Shown here in pieces: positions 49,997 to 57,761 of a stretch of DNA of 64,000 nt (within the stretch, counting starts at the first letter, position 1; every line of letters begins with the position of its first letter). The notes under the pieces are model-generated. The model did no database searches and was not told where the DNA came from. It saw only the letters and a program-made list of their open reading frames with translations. This stretch comes from Pseudobdellovibrionaceae bacterium (lineage in GTDB: Bacteria > Bdellovibrionota > Bdellovibrionia > Bdellovibrionales > UBA1609), in contig JACKAM010000002.1 in assembly GCA_020635075.1 (NCBI GenBank), forward strand, positions 558,001 to 622,000. Direction: 5' to 3'. A program made the position numbers and the translations under genes.

Positions 49997-50322
49997 ACAG
50001 ACAGCTATTTCTCATTTTCAGCCTTGTGGCTCTATTGCATGTACCTGTGGCGACCGGACAGATGGCCATTCGCATTGATCATGACGAGAACGACTGTGTC
50101 GACGGGTGGATCTCAATGGATGTGAGGGTTCAGGTGGGCTTTGAGACCTTTGACTTCAATCCGTCTTGCAGCTTTAGCTTCAATGACAGTTTTGCAACAG
50201 AAGACGGCATCCAGTGTGAGATCGCAGCAGGGATGTGCTCTGCCTTTTCACCTTACAACCGAATTGAAGTTTCATGTGAAGATGGCTCCAGCGACGGAGT
50301 CGATGTTAAATGTCCAGACTAG
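49993..50322 (+). CDS. Small secreted protein of unknown function
   Basis: 109 residues starting at GTG 49993, overlapping the acyltransferase stop (GTGA). The signal peptide is LFLIFSLVALLHVPVATG. The mature part is acidic with eight Cys or so (NDCVDG, PSCSFS, IQCEIAAGMCSAF, VSCEDG, KCPD), which suggests a disulfide-rich exported protein. No family recognised. Confidence 0.7.
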   Translation: MNRQLFLIFSLVALLHVPVATGQMAIRIDHDENDCVDGWISMDVRVQVGFETFDFNPSCSFSFNDSFATEDGIQCEIAAGMCSAFSPYNRIEVSCEDGSSDGVDVKCPD

Positions 50323-50334
50323 GACTACACCGGC

Positions 50335-50679
50335 CTACTTCGATTGAGCCCCGGTGAAAGCCACTTCTGTACTGACATAGTAGCTGCCGCTGGGAGAATC
50401 ACTAAAGCTGGCGATCTTGAGATCGAGGCGGTACTTCCCTTTTTGCTGCTGCTTTTTAAGTACGTGAAGTAACTTGTCGTAGGCGGCCTTGTCGTCCTTT
50501 ACGATATCGACCAAGAAGTAGGAATTGGCCGGCCCCTCTTTGAGTTGCATCATCACTTCGATACTGTCTTTTCCGGGGCTAACCTTAAGAACTTTGACAT
50601 CGTCCAATTCCGCAGCCATGGCAACACCTGATAGGAAAAATAGGCCCACTAATAGCAGATTTAAAAAAGCACTTTTCAT
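50335..50679 (-). CDS. Small secreted protein of unknown function
   Basis: About 114 residues from ATG 50679, after a signal peptide (LLLVGLFFLSGVAMA). The mature domain of about 90 residues alternates strands (VKVLKVSPGKDSIEVMMQL, then YRLDLKIASF, then SGSYYVSTEVAF). No named family. The frame is open to 50748, but the extra residues lack the signal. It lies about 12 bases after the cysteine hydrolase gene on the same strand and may be its operon partner. Confidence 0.68.
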   Translation of the reverse strand: MKSAFLNLLLVGLFFLSGVAMAAELDDVKVLKVSPGKDSIEVMMQLKEGPANSYFLVDIVKDDKAAYDKLLHVLKKQQQKGKYRLDLKIASFSDSPSGSYYVSTEVAFTGAQSK

Positions 50680-50690
50680 ATATTCATACC

Positions 50691-51401
50691 TCATCTTGAA
50701 CCCTTTGCTCCGACACCACTTCCCTCGATCATCGGCCTGGCTATCCAACCCTTGCCCATGATAGCCCTCATAAGCTGATCCGCACCTGATACCTCCCTAA
50801 AGGTACACTTTGCACACGTAACATCAATTTGATCTTTCTTGTATTTATAGGGGTAAATGAACTCTTTAAAGTTGAAATCAGCGATTCCCTCTGCGTAAGC
50901 AATGACTTGATAATCATTTTCAAGAGCTCCACGAATGCTTCTTTTAACGCAGGCGCCACCGTTGGCCCCGGTAATCAACAAGGTCCCGATGTCTTGTTCC
51001 TTCAGATGTTCCATCAGCGGGCCGCGAAATGAGTTCCGGGGGTCAAACATTCCATCACGGTCCTTTTGAAAGTACCTGACCCGCTTGTAGTCGCCAATGG
51101 CCTTCTTGAGAGCTGCGTTTGTGTCACCATAGTTTTCGTATTCCACCACCACGATAGGCAGCCCCAACTCTTTGGCTTTCTGGATCGCAACGACCTGACT
51201 GTCAATGATCTGATCCACCTTGGCTTGGTTTTCATCTGTTCCATGATTGCGGTTACGGGTAACAAACCTAGGCTGCATATCAATAATAACCAAGGCCGTT
51301 CCCTCGCCGCCTGCTATTGCTGTGGAGACGGCTATCGTCAACACCATCAAAAGGGAGAAACCCATCACCAGGATTTCTCTGTAAGCCTTAAATCTTTTCA
51401 A
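50691..51401 (-). CDS. Exported isochorismatase-like cysteine hydrolase
   Basis: 236 residues. The catalytic triad is visible: Asp in LVIIDMQPRF, Lys in RYFQKDRDG and Cys in TGANGGACVKRSI, so an active hydrolase of the isochorismatase/nicotinamidase fold is likely. Unusually it starts with a membrane segment or signal peptide (ILVMGFSLLMVLTIAVSTAIA), which would place the enzyme outside the cytoplasm. Most relatives are cytoplasmic. The C-terminal extension (about 200-236) is not part of the common fold. The small secreted-protein gene lies directly downstream. Confidence 0.84.
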   Translation of the reverse strand: MKRFKAYREILVMGFSLLMVLTIAVSTAIAGGEGTALVIIDMQPRFVTRNRNHGTDENQAKVDQIIDSQVVAIQKAKELGLPIVVVEYENYGDTNAALKKAIGDYKRVRYFQKDRDGMFDPRNSFRGPLMEHLKEQDIGTLLITGANGGACVKRSIRGALENDYQVIAYAEGIADFNFKEFIYPYKYKKDQIDVTCAKCTFREVSGADQLMRAIMGKGWIARPMIEGSGVGAKGSR

Positions 51402-51518
51402 ATGTATTCCCCCGGTCCAGGAGCCACTTGCAAACCCCTAAATTCTTAAAGAATTGTTCGGCTTTGCAGCCTGTAAATTTGAGGAAATCCATACCTAGGA
51501 CTAGACCGCTTCTCTGAC

Positions 51519-51965
51519 TCAATCTTCGGACTCAGGCGCCGACGCCTCATCAAATTGGGCGGGATTCTTCCAGGCTCCTGTCGCCCTATCCACTTCAACA
51601 CTGAACTCCCAATTTCCGGATCGGGAGTTCAGTTCAACAAAATAGCTCCCAGCCTTGGGCTGGACCTTGATATAGGCCTCCTTGTTTAAGGCCTCAAGAC
51701 CGACGGAGTAATCACCAAAACTGCTCTTTTCGAATTTGCCGTTTTTTCTGAAGCTTGCATCGATAAACTCGATCTCTTCGGCTGTAACTTGCGTGTTTTG
51801 CTTGGCGAGCTCGACGAAAAAGGCGTTCACTGGTGTCTCCACGGTTTTTTTGTCTTCGTGCTTACAGGCCAACCCCGTCACGAGGAAGAGAGCCAGGATT
51901 GTAGTTTTGAATAATCGCCCTCTTCTCACTTGCACCTCTCGAAATCTAGTATAAGTTCTTCCCAT
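51519..51965 (-). CDS. Probable lipoprotein of unknown function
   Basis: 148 residues. A hydrophobic stretch (TTILALFLVTGLAC) precedes a Cys that may be lipidated, though the GLAC box is atypical. The mature chain is charged (HEDKKTVETPVNAFF) with an alternating beta pattern toward the C-terminus (AYIKVQPKAGSYFVEL, then WEFSVEVDRATGAW). No family recognised. It is divergent from the pyrophosphatase gene, 20 bases away. Confidence 0.62.
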   Translation of the reverse strand: MGRTYTRFREVQVRRGRLFKTTILALFLVTGLACKHEDKKTVETPVNAFFVELAKQNTQVTAEEIEFIDASFRKNGKFEKSSFGDYSVGLEALNKEAYIKVQPKAGSYFVELNSRSGNWEFSVEVDRATGAWKNPAQFDEASAPESED

Positions 51966-51985
51966 GAAGTTACAAGGAGCAAGCC

Positions 51986-52513
51986 ATGAACCCTTGGCAT
52001 GATGTCTCTCTCGGTTCTGATATCCCTCACGCCTTTCCCGCCATTATCGAAGTTCCAAAAGGATCTAAGAACAAGTATGAACTCGACAAAGAGACAGGGC
52101 TGATCCGCGTGGACAGAGTTTTGTTTAGCTCGGTTCAGTATCCGGCCAACTATGGTTTTATCCCAAAGACCTACTGTGAGGACAACGACCCTCTGGATGT
52201 TTTGGTACTGGGCCAGGAGCCGGTTTACCCGCTGACGATCTTAACAGCAAAGCCCATTGGTCTGATGAAGATGAGCGACCAAGGTGAGTCCGACGATAAA
52301 ATTATTGCGGTTCACGCCAATGACCCTGAGTACGCTCATTACAGTTCGATCACAGAGCTTCCGCCTCATCGCATGGCAGAGGTAAAAAGGTTCTTTGAAG
52401 ACTATAAGGCCTTAGAGCACAAAACCGTGGTGGTAGAGGAGTTTTTGGGTGCGACCCACGCGATCAAGAGCCTGGAGGCCGCCATTGAGTTGTATAAAAA
52501 GAAGTTTCCCTGA
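51986..52513 (+). CDS. ppa: Inorganic pyrophosphatase, family I
   Basis: 175 residues, the normal family length. The pattern IPHAFPAIIEVPKGSKNKYE, DRVLFSSVQYPANYGFIP, the signature EDNDPLDVLVLGQ and the metal Asp residues place it in family I, which hydrolyses pyrophosphate and drives biosynthetic reactions forward. ATG 51986 follows AAGGAG. It is not in an operon; the next gene converges with an 18-base gap. Confidence 0.96.
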   Translation: MNPWHDVSLGSDIPHAFPAIIEVPKGSKNKYELDKETGLIRVDRVLFSSVQYPANYGFIPKTYCEDNDPLDVLVLGQEPVYPLTILTAKPIGLMKMSDQGESDDKIIAVHANDPEYAHYSSITELPPHRMAEVKRFFEDYKALEHKTVVVEEFLGATHAIKSLEAAIELYKKKFP

Positions 52514-52530
52514 TCGTATGGCTTAAGCTT

Positions 52531-52914
52531 TTACTTAAGACAGTCGGGAAATTTCACATATCCCAGACAGCGACCGTAATGCTCGTAGGTGTCCTCGCGA
52601 AACAAAAACCCATTGGCATCCAACTTTTCCAGATCCACCATTCTCAGCGGCTGCACATCGTTGTACCAACTCCCCTTGGGCCCGGGCATGAGGTAGCAGG
52701 TTCCCTCTCCACCCTGAGCAAGCGCCGCATTGGTGCAATAGAATCTCTCGCCAGCCAAGGTGCACACCAAAGTGGGGCTTATGCCCTCAGACGGAGAGAC
52801 ACACCTGAGGTTGGCGTAGGCGCCAGAGGCACCACCAACAGAGATCATTATCATAAGTATTTTCAATAGCTTATGGGCAAGGGGGCGTTTGAAGGAGCAA
52901 AAATTGTTCGACAT
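52531..52914 (-). CDS. Small secreted protein of unknown function
   Basis: About 127 residues from ATG 52914 with a signal-like N-terminus (LLKILMIMISVGGASGAYA). The mature chain has six or more Cys (RCVSP, LVCTLAGERFYCTNAAL, GTCYLMP, RCLGY, DCLK) and looks disulfide-stabilised. The frame is open to 52968 but without signal features. No family recognised. It ends 18 bases after the pyrophosphatase stop, in opposite direction. Confidence 0.68.
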   Translation of the reverse strand: MSNNFCSFKRPLAHKLLKILMIMISVGGASGAYANLRCVSPSEGISPTLVCTLAGERFYCTNAALAQGGEGTCYLMPGPKGSWYNDVQPLRMVDLEKLDANGFLFREDTYEHYGRCLGYVKFPDCLK

Positions 52915-53039
52915 CTGTTCAACCTCTGGTTCACCAGGCTCAACCAGTTTTAGCTCTCCTGGATACAACTAGAGTTAACTCAATTTGAGTGCCAAGTCGG
53001 CGGTGTAGATAGTCGCCGATGTCGCCCTAAAAATGAGCA

Positions 53040-53960
53040 TTAGGGCTCAGATATCGGCCTAGGATTGAAGATTAAATCTCCCGAGGAGGGAACATAGTCA
53101 GATCGAACCTCTCCGGACTCTTCGCTCAAGGCCTTCACGCCCAGTCGGGAAAATAGACCTGGAACACTCCAATACCTGTTGGTCCCTTTGTCAAAATAGT
53201 AAAGACTCATGTGAAGATGGGGAACCAGACTGACTCCCGAATTGCCCACACGACCCAAATAATCTCCCACATTTATCGTAGATCCAACGACGACGGACTC
53301 AGGTATGGAGTTCCTTTTGAAGTGAAGAAGGTAGAGGTAGAAGTTCCCACCCAAATGGATACCCACGTAGTTGCCGTCTTGTCTCGCCGTAAACTCCCCG
53401 CCCTCTAATTTAGCTGGATTATCTGGCTGATTTCGAACCACCTCAACGACCTTGCCCTGCACCGGAGACCAAACCTTCTTGTTCCAGACAACAAAGTCGC
53501 TATTGCGGCGCCCGCTCCTCCGATAACTTAGCTTGGTCCGGGAATCGAGCTTCACCAGATCCCAGGCAAAATCCCCGAAACCACTTTCGTTATTGTGGTG
53601 GTGCTCCTTGTTGCCGTTGATGACATAGGCCTCTCCCTCCAGGGGTGAGCGGAGAATGGTCAGATTGTTCGCCTTCAAATACGAGTGGAAAGCCGCCACG
53701 TCTGCCTCACCAGGTCTCGGCAAGTCCTCTCGCTTTTTTGCCTCAACGACACGCAAGGGCTGATCCGGGCGGGATGGATTAAATACGAGAGCAAAATAGC
53801 TGTCTTTGGATCCCCACCACCAGTTCTTGGCCTCAACGACGTGAAGGACTCTCTCTGTTGAAGCGATATGGGGCTTGGCAACGGCCGGACGGCAGCGAAG
53901 AGCAGCACTAGCTGACCACTGGGCCAACATCCATAGAACTGCAAAGATAAGGAATCTCAT
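53040..53960 (-). CDS. M23 family metallopeptidase
   Basis: About 306 residues from ATG 53960 (an in-frame ATG at 53975 and the 54053 start also exist). A signal peptide (FLIFAVLWMLAQWSASA) is followed by a beta-rich region and the LytM/M23 core near residues 150-260: VWSPVQGKVVEVVRNQP, YVGIHLGGNFYLYLLHFK and VPHLHMSLYY, the last holding the HxH metal pair. M23 enzymes cut peptidoglycan cross-links. The usual HxxxD motif is not fully clear, so activity is not certain. Confidence 0.82.
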   Translation of the reverse strand: MRFLIFAVLWMLAQWSASAALRCRPAVAKPHIASTERVLHVVEAKNWWWGSKDSYFALVFNPSRPDQPLRVVEAKKREDLPRPGEADVAAFHSYLKANNLTILRSPLEGEAYVINGNKEHHHNNESGFGDFAWDLVKLDSRTKLSYRRSGRRNSDFVVWNKKVWSPVQGKVVEVVRNQPDNPAKLEGGEFTARQDGNYVGIHLGGNFYLYLLHFKRNSIPESVVVGSTINVGDYLGRVGNSGVSLVPHLHMSLYYFDKGTNRYWSVPGLFSRLGVKALSEESGEVRSDYVPSSGDLIFNPRPISEP

Positions 53961-54180
53961 TCTGCGAACCGACATCGCTCCATCATTAAGCACATTCGGT
54001 GCCACTAGGCCACTACTCGCGCAAATAGTTGATTCCACCAGAAAAGTTTTCACCAGGTCAGGGCACCGCCTCCCCCCACCTCAATGCCAAGCTGGACTTA
54101 CATTTTGGCCCGAAAATCCGATCTATGAAGGTGATGGGTTACTCGATACATGTTTCATTTTGCCCGCTTCAGGATTCGCC

Positions 54181-55176
54181 ATGTCCATAGGTCGAATGGG
54201 TAAGTACCAGCTTTTTGAGGTTCTCGGCACAGGCGGCATGGGTGAGGTCTACCTGGCCCGAAGTCAGGAAGCTGAATGTATTAGTAAGCTTGTAGCCCTC
54301 AAGAAAATTCGACCCGATCTCACGCAAAATGAAAAAATGAAGGCCTTGTTTCGTAGCGAGGCACTTATGGCCATTCGCCTCGATCACAGCAACATTGCCA
54401 CCGTCTATGAACTCGGAGTGGACCGCGACACCTTTTATTTGGTGATGGAATACGTGGGCGGTATTAGCCTTCGCGATTTGATGTCACGGCAAATGAAAGG
54501 TGAGATAGATCTCCCTCCTGAGGTGGCTATTCATTTGGTGTTGGAAATTGGCAAGGCACTCTCTTACGCCCATCGCTTTGTTGATCCCGAAACTCAAGGT
54601 GCGGCCCCCGTGGTTCACCAGGACGTGAGTCCTCACAATGTCCTGTTGAATTTTGAGGGGGAAGTTAAACTGATAGATTTTGGCGTTGCCCGCATGGATG
54701 CCACCAGCCAGGCCTCCACCCTTAGTGGCGTCATGGGCAAGGTGGATTACATGAGCCCCGAGCAGGCTCAAGGCGGCATCGTCGACTCGACGACCGACAT
54801 TTTTGCTCTTGGTTTACTGCTGTGGGAAATGCTCAGCGGCAAACGCTACTATGAGTGGGACTCACTCAAGACCATTCACAAAAAGCTTCTCAAAGGAGAG
54901 CCCGTCAAAGCGCTGGACAAGAAAGTCGTCGACCACCATAAATTGAATTACATTCTAGGCAAGATGTTAGCACCCAACTCGGGAAGCCGCTATCAAACCG
55001 CAGACGCTTTTTTGTTGGAGCTCCAAGAGTATTACCACACCACCCATCCCAAATACAGCCAGGCCCAATTGCGCCGCTCACTCAAAAAATTCTTCGCCCA
55101 AGAGCACCAGGCTCACCTGAGCCGTCTGCAGAAGCACAGCTATCACACAGACGAAAAACTCGAAAAGGCTGGTTGA
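54181..55176 (+). CDS. Ser/Thr protein kinase with HQD catalytic loop
   Basis: About 331 residues of a eukaryotic-like kinase with no membrane segment. The Gly loop is LGTGGMGEVYLA, the catalytic Lys is in VALKKI (Lys41), the loop reads VVHQDVSPHNVLL with Gln147 in place of the usual Arg before Asp148, and DFG is intact in LIDFGVARM (166-168). The DVSPHN form is common in delta-type bacterial kinases. ATG 54181 is chosen as the first in-frame start at the domain edge; the long open frame upstream overlaps the M23 gene and has no domain. Confidence 0.9.
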   Translation: MSIGRMGKYQLFEVLGTGGMGEVYLARSQEAECISKLVALKKIRPDLTQNEKMKALFRSEALMAIRLDHSNIATVYELGVDRDTFYLVMEYVGGISLRDLMSRQMKGEIDLPPEVAIHLVLEIGKALSYAHRFVDPETQGAAPVVHQDVSPHNVLLNFEGEVKLIDFGVARMDATSQASTLSGVMGKVDYMSPEQAQGGIVDSTTDIFALGLLLWEMLSGKRYYEWDSLKTIHKKLLKGEPVKALDKKVVDHHKLNYILGKMLAPNSGSRYQTADAFLLELQEYYHTTHPKYSQAQLRRSLKKFFAQEHQAHLSRLQKHSYHTDEKLEKAG

Positions 55177-55207
55177 ATCGCTTTTACTGCGATCTCTGGC
55201 CCAAAAA

Positions 55208-55230
55208 AGAAGGCTCCCTAGGAGCCTTCT
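55208..55230. terminator. Hairpin terminator
   Basis: AGAAGGCTCC (55208-55217) pairs with GGAGCCTTCT (55221-55230) around a CTA loop. The A-run at 55203-55208 makes a T-run for leftward transcripts, so it ends the lipoprotein transcript stopping at 55276; it also lies 32 bases after the kinase stop. Confidence 0.85.
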
Positions 55231-55275
55231 ACAACAATGGTTCTCTATTTGCTTTTTGTTCGGAGGAAGTCAGTT

Positions 55276-56235
55276 TTAGGGCTGACAGCGTCTGAGAATT
55301 TTTGTCAGCTGCCGGCCGTCGGCTTTAGTGATAGTGACTTTACCACAAAGGCCGGTATTGAAATCGTAGATCTTTTCTTTGGCAAAGTTCTCGCTGGAGA
55401 GTTGCTTAGTCAACTTGCCAGAGACTGGGCAGTCACAGTCTTTGCTAAAGGCTAAGTCTTCGTAAATGGCCTTGGAGTCCACCTTTAATATGTTGTGGTT
55501 CACCAAAATTGTTCCGCTTTGGATAACCAGGTCGCCGTTGGCCCTTGAGCCAAGGACAACTAGGTCGCTTTCAGTTTGCACTGACTGATCACCACGCACG
55601 CTCACTCCATCTCGACGGATCACTTGCCGATGAAGGCCAGCGATTTCAAAGTTCCGCACGTTGGCTCCGAAAGTTGTCATCACACCACCACCAAGGGACT
55701 CACCTTTGTAGTTACTGTGATCAAGCGAATTCCACTTGATTTGGTATTCCCAAAAGTTATTCAACTTTGTGACGCCATCAGAGGTTCTGATAAGACTTCC
55801 CGACTGAGGCAAGTCGCCACCAGAAATCCAATCATTACAGGTGGCAGCACTGTCAAAGGCCAATAGGACCTGACCACTCAAGGTGAATTGATCCCAGAAT
55901 CCAGCCGTACAACTGCCGAAGTCAGCAACAATGGATTGACCATCGGCTGAAGATGAACAGTCTGGGGACCCAAGAGCAGGGGTATAGGGATGCTCTGAGC
56001 AATCAATGCCACCACGCTTGAGCATAGGACTGATCTTTTGCAGACCACCTCCGCCGCCTTCGGCGAACTCTTGAGCGGCCTCTTCGTAGGCGCCGAGTGA
56101 CATTTCAACAAAGTCTTCGTCTTCATCTCCCAACGTACCCACGCCGTTTTGAACCGGCTTTTGCGTACAGTTCATCAGGGCGAGGCTCATCAGAAGCACT
56201 ATAGAATGCGTCCATATATTGGTAGCGGGTTTCAC
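55276..56235 (-). CDS. Lipoprotein of unknown function
   Basis: About 319 residues from GTG 56235, which has a perfect AAAGGAGAT site seven bases upstream. The signal SIVLLMSLALMNC ends with the lipid-attached Cys. The mature chain is rich in Gly, Ser and Asp and has many Cys residues spaced in pairs (IDCSEHP, PDCSSSADG, GSCTAGF, ATCNDWI, KDCDCP, LCGKVTI) in a beta-strand body. No family recognised. It lies leftward between the small secreted-protein gene and the kinase. Confidence 0.75.
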   Translation of the reverse strand: MKPATNIWTHSIVLLMSLALMNCTQKPVQNGVGTLGDEDEDFVEMSLGAYEEAAQEFAEGGGGGLQKISPMLKRGGIDCSEHPYTPALGSPDCSSSADGQSIVADFGSCTAGFWDQFTLSGQVLLAFDSAATCNDWISGGDLPQSGSLIRTSDGVTKLNNFWEYQIKWNSLDHSNYKGESLGGGVMTTFGANVRNFEIAGLHRQVIRRDGVSVRGDQSVQTESDLVVLGSRANGDLVIQSGTILVNHNILKVDSKAIYEDLAFSKDCDCPVSGKLTKQLSSENFAKEKIYDFNTGLCGKVTITKADGRQLTKILRRCQP

Positions 56236-56312
56236 GGCTATCTCCTTTGGGTAAGCGTCCGTTGCAAGGGAAACCCCCAGGAGAGCCAAAAGTTGCGGCT
56301 ATTTTCTTAAAT

Positions 56313-56588
56313 TTAATGGCATCTGACGGTGGCTGTATAGGTGTAGCAGGGGACGCCAAATAGGCTCGGGCTACATTTACCGCTAAGAACAACCCAGTTG
56401 GAGTAACCGCGCTGAGCGCATTTTTCAAAGGCATCGATTCTGAAGTTAGCTACAGCGGAGGCTTCGTGCCGCCAAGCCGAGGCTCGAAGCCACTCTGAAG
56501 TTCCACTTGCCGTAACAATGGAAGAGTTATTTGCCGAGCTGATTGCCGACAAAGCCAAAACACAAAAGACCAAAACAAGCTTTTTCAT
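56313..56588 (-). CDS. Small secreted protein of unknown function
   Basis: 91 residues with a signal peptide (LVLVFCVLALSAISSA) and a short mature chain holding four Cys (EKCAQRG, GKCSPS, VPCYTY, VRCH), enough for two disulfides. No family recognised. It lies 77 bases upstream of the lipoprotein gene on the same strand and may share its transcript. Confidence 0.68.
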   Translation of the reverse strand: MKKLVLVFCVLALSAISSANNSSIVTASGTSEWLRASAWRHEASAVANFRIDAFEKCAQRGYSNWVVLSGKCSPSLFGVPCYTYTATVRCH

Positions 56589-56930
56589 TTGCGACCCCGA
56601 TTTCTGCGGAAAACACTTTTCTCCTCTATAGATAAATTAATGCGCCCAATCAATGGGCCTTGAGAAGATTGCCCTGTTTGCGGGACCTTGCCCGGCCCAA
56701 AAAGGGACATCTATTGAACACTAACCCATAGAAAACTCGCCCTTTTCTTAAAATCCAAGGGTCCTCGAAAACCCTTGGAAATAGGGCAACTGGGCCTTCC
56801 ATCGCGAAGATCCGCCCCTGTTATTGAACACAAAAGTGTTCAAAAATTCCCCCAAAAGTCCTCCTAACCATTGACCCCGTATCTATCCAAGGAAAATGAT
56901 TCTCCCATCACATGAACCGGGGGGTAAGCC
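56589..56930. other. Intergenic region upstream of a TIGR02147 regulator
   Basis: 342 bases between a leftward and a rightward gene. It holds a palindrome with GAACAC half-sites (56825-56842), a single half-site TATTGAACAC at 56712-56721, and a short hairpin with CCAAGGGT/ACCCTTGG arms (56755-56778). No coding signal is seen. Both promoters should lie here. Confidence 0.5.
56825..56842. promoter_or_regulatory. TGAACAC palindrome, probable operator
   Basis: TGAACAC-AAAA-GTGTTCA lies about 90 bases upstream of the TIGR02147 regulator start, at a place expected for autoregulation. The decamer TATTGAACAC occurs here and again at 56712-56721, in the same orientation. Confidence 0.6.
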
Positions 56931-57761
56931 ATGTGCAACTTGTACGAGTACATGGACTATAGGCAGTACCTGCAGGATTACTGTAGGGCACGCAAACAAA
57001 GTCATCCAAATTTTACGATTCGTAGATTGTCTGAGGAAACCGGCTTCGGATCCACCTCTTATATCTCGATGGTGATAACGGGACAAAGAAACCTATCTCT
57101 TTCGGCAATTGCCAAACTCAACCACGGACTTAAGCACAAAAAGTCGCAAGCTCAGTACTTTGAATTCCTCGTCAGATACAATCAAACCAAAGAGCCTGAA
57201 GAAAGATCCCAGCTTTTGACTCAGCTCACCCGCTTGAGCAAGAGGAGTGGGGCCCCCAGCCGAACTCTCAAGCTCAATCAGTATCTGGTGTTTTCCAAAT
57301 GGTACTTTTGGCTTATTCGCGAAATGATCCACCTGAAGGATTTTACCCTTTCCTCAACATGGATTTCCAAGCGAATCAGACAACGACTGAGTCAATCTGA
57401 GATTGAAAAGGCAGTTGATCTGCTTAGCCAGCTAGATTTAATTCGGGAAAAAGACGGCAGACTCTGGATTGATGACCCGAGCCTGGAAAGTGACTTCAAT
57501 TTGCCGAGCTCTCTCATTAGGGACTTCCACTATCATATGATTACCCTTGCCCGCGAGGGTCTCCAGCTTCCCCGGGAAGCGAGACACTACGAAGCCCTGA
57601 CGGTCGCAGTAAGTGAGACCGATATCCAGTACGTGAAGGAAAAGCTCTACGAATTTCGTGAATCCATTAACGAGTATTTGACCAAAAGCCTCAACGACAA
57701 AAGTCAGGTCTACCAACTGAATCTCAACTTTTTTCCGCTCACCCAGGGAGAAGAAAAATGA
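56931..57761 (+). CDS. TIGR02147 family transcriptional regulator (second copy)
   Basis: 276 residues. An N-terminal YMDYRQYLQDYCRARKQSHP block precedes the helix-turn-helix (about 27-55: FTIRRLSEETGFGSTSYISMV), then the family's C-terminal domain (about 110-275) ending in VYQLNLNFFPLT, which matches the end of the first copy (VYQLSIQLFPLT). The ATG follows GGGG at 56920. The stop overlaps the next gene start by four bases (57758-57761). It may control the downstream secreted protein and itself. Confidence 0.9.
   Translation: MCNLYEYMDYRQYLQDYCRARKQSHPNFTIRRLSEETGFGSTSYISMVITGQRNLSLSAIAKLNHGLKHKKSQAQYFEFLVRYNQTKEPEERSQLLTQLTRLSKRSGAPSRTLKLNQYLVFSKWYFWLIREMIHLKDFTLSSTWISKRIRQRLSQSEIEKAVDLLSQLDLIREKDGRLWIDDPSLESDFNLPSSLIRDFHYHMITLAREGLQLPREARHYEALTVAVSETDIQYVKEKLYEFRESINEYLTKSLNDKSQVYQLNLNFFPLTQGEEK

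Noticed and set aside
53875..54180. N-terminal extension of the kinase frame
   Set aside because: The extension overlaps the M23 gene and its promoter, and the kinase domain starts directly after the ATG at 54181.
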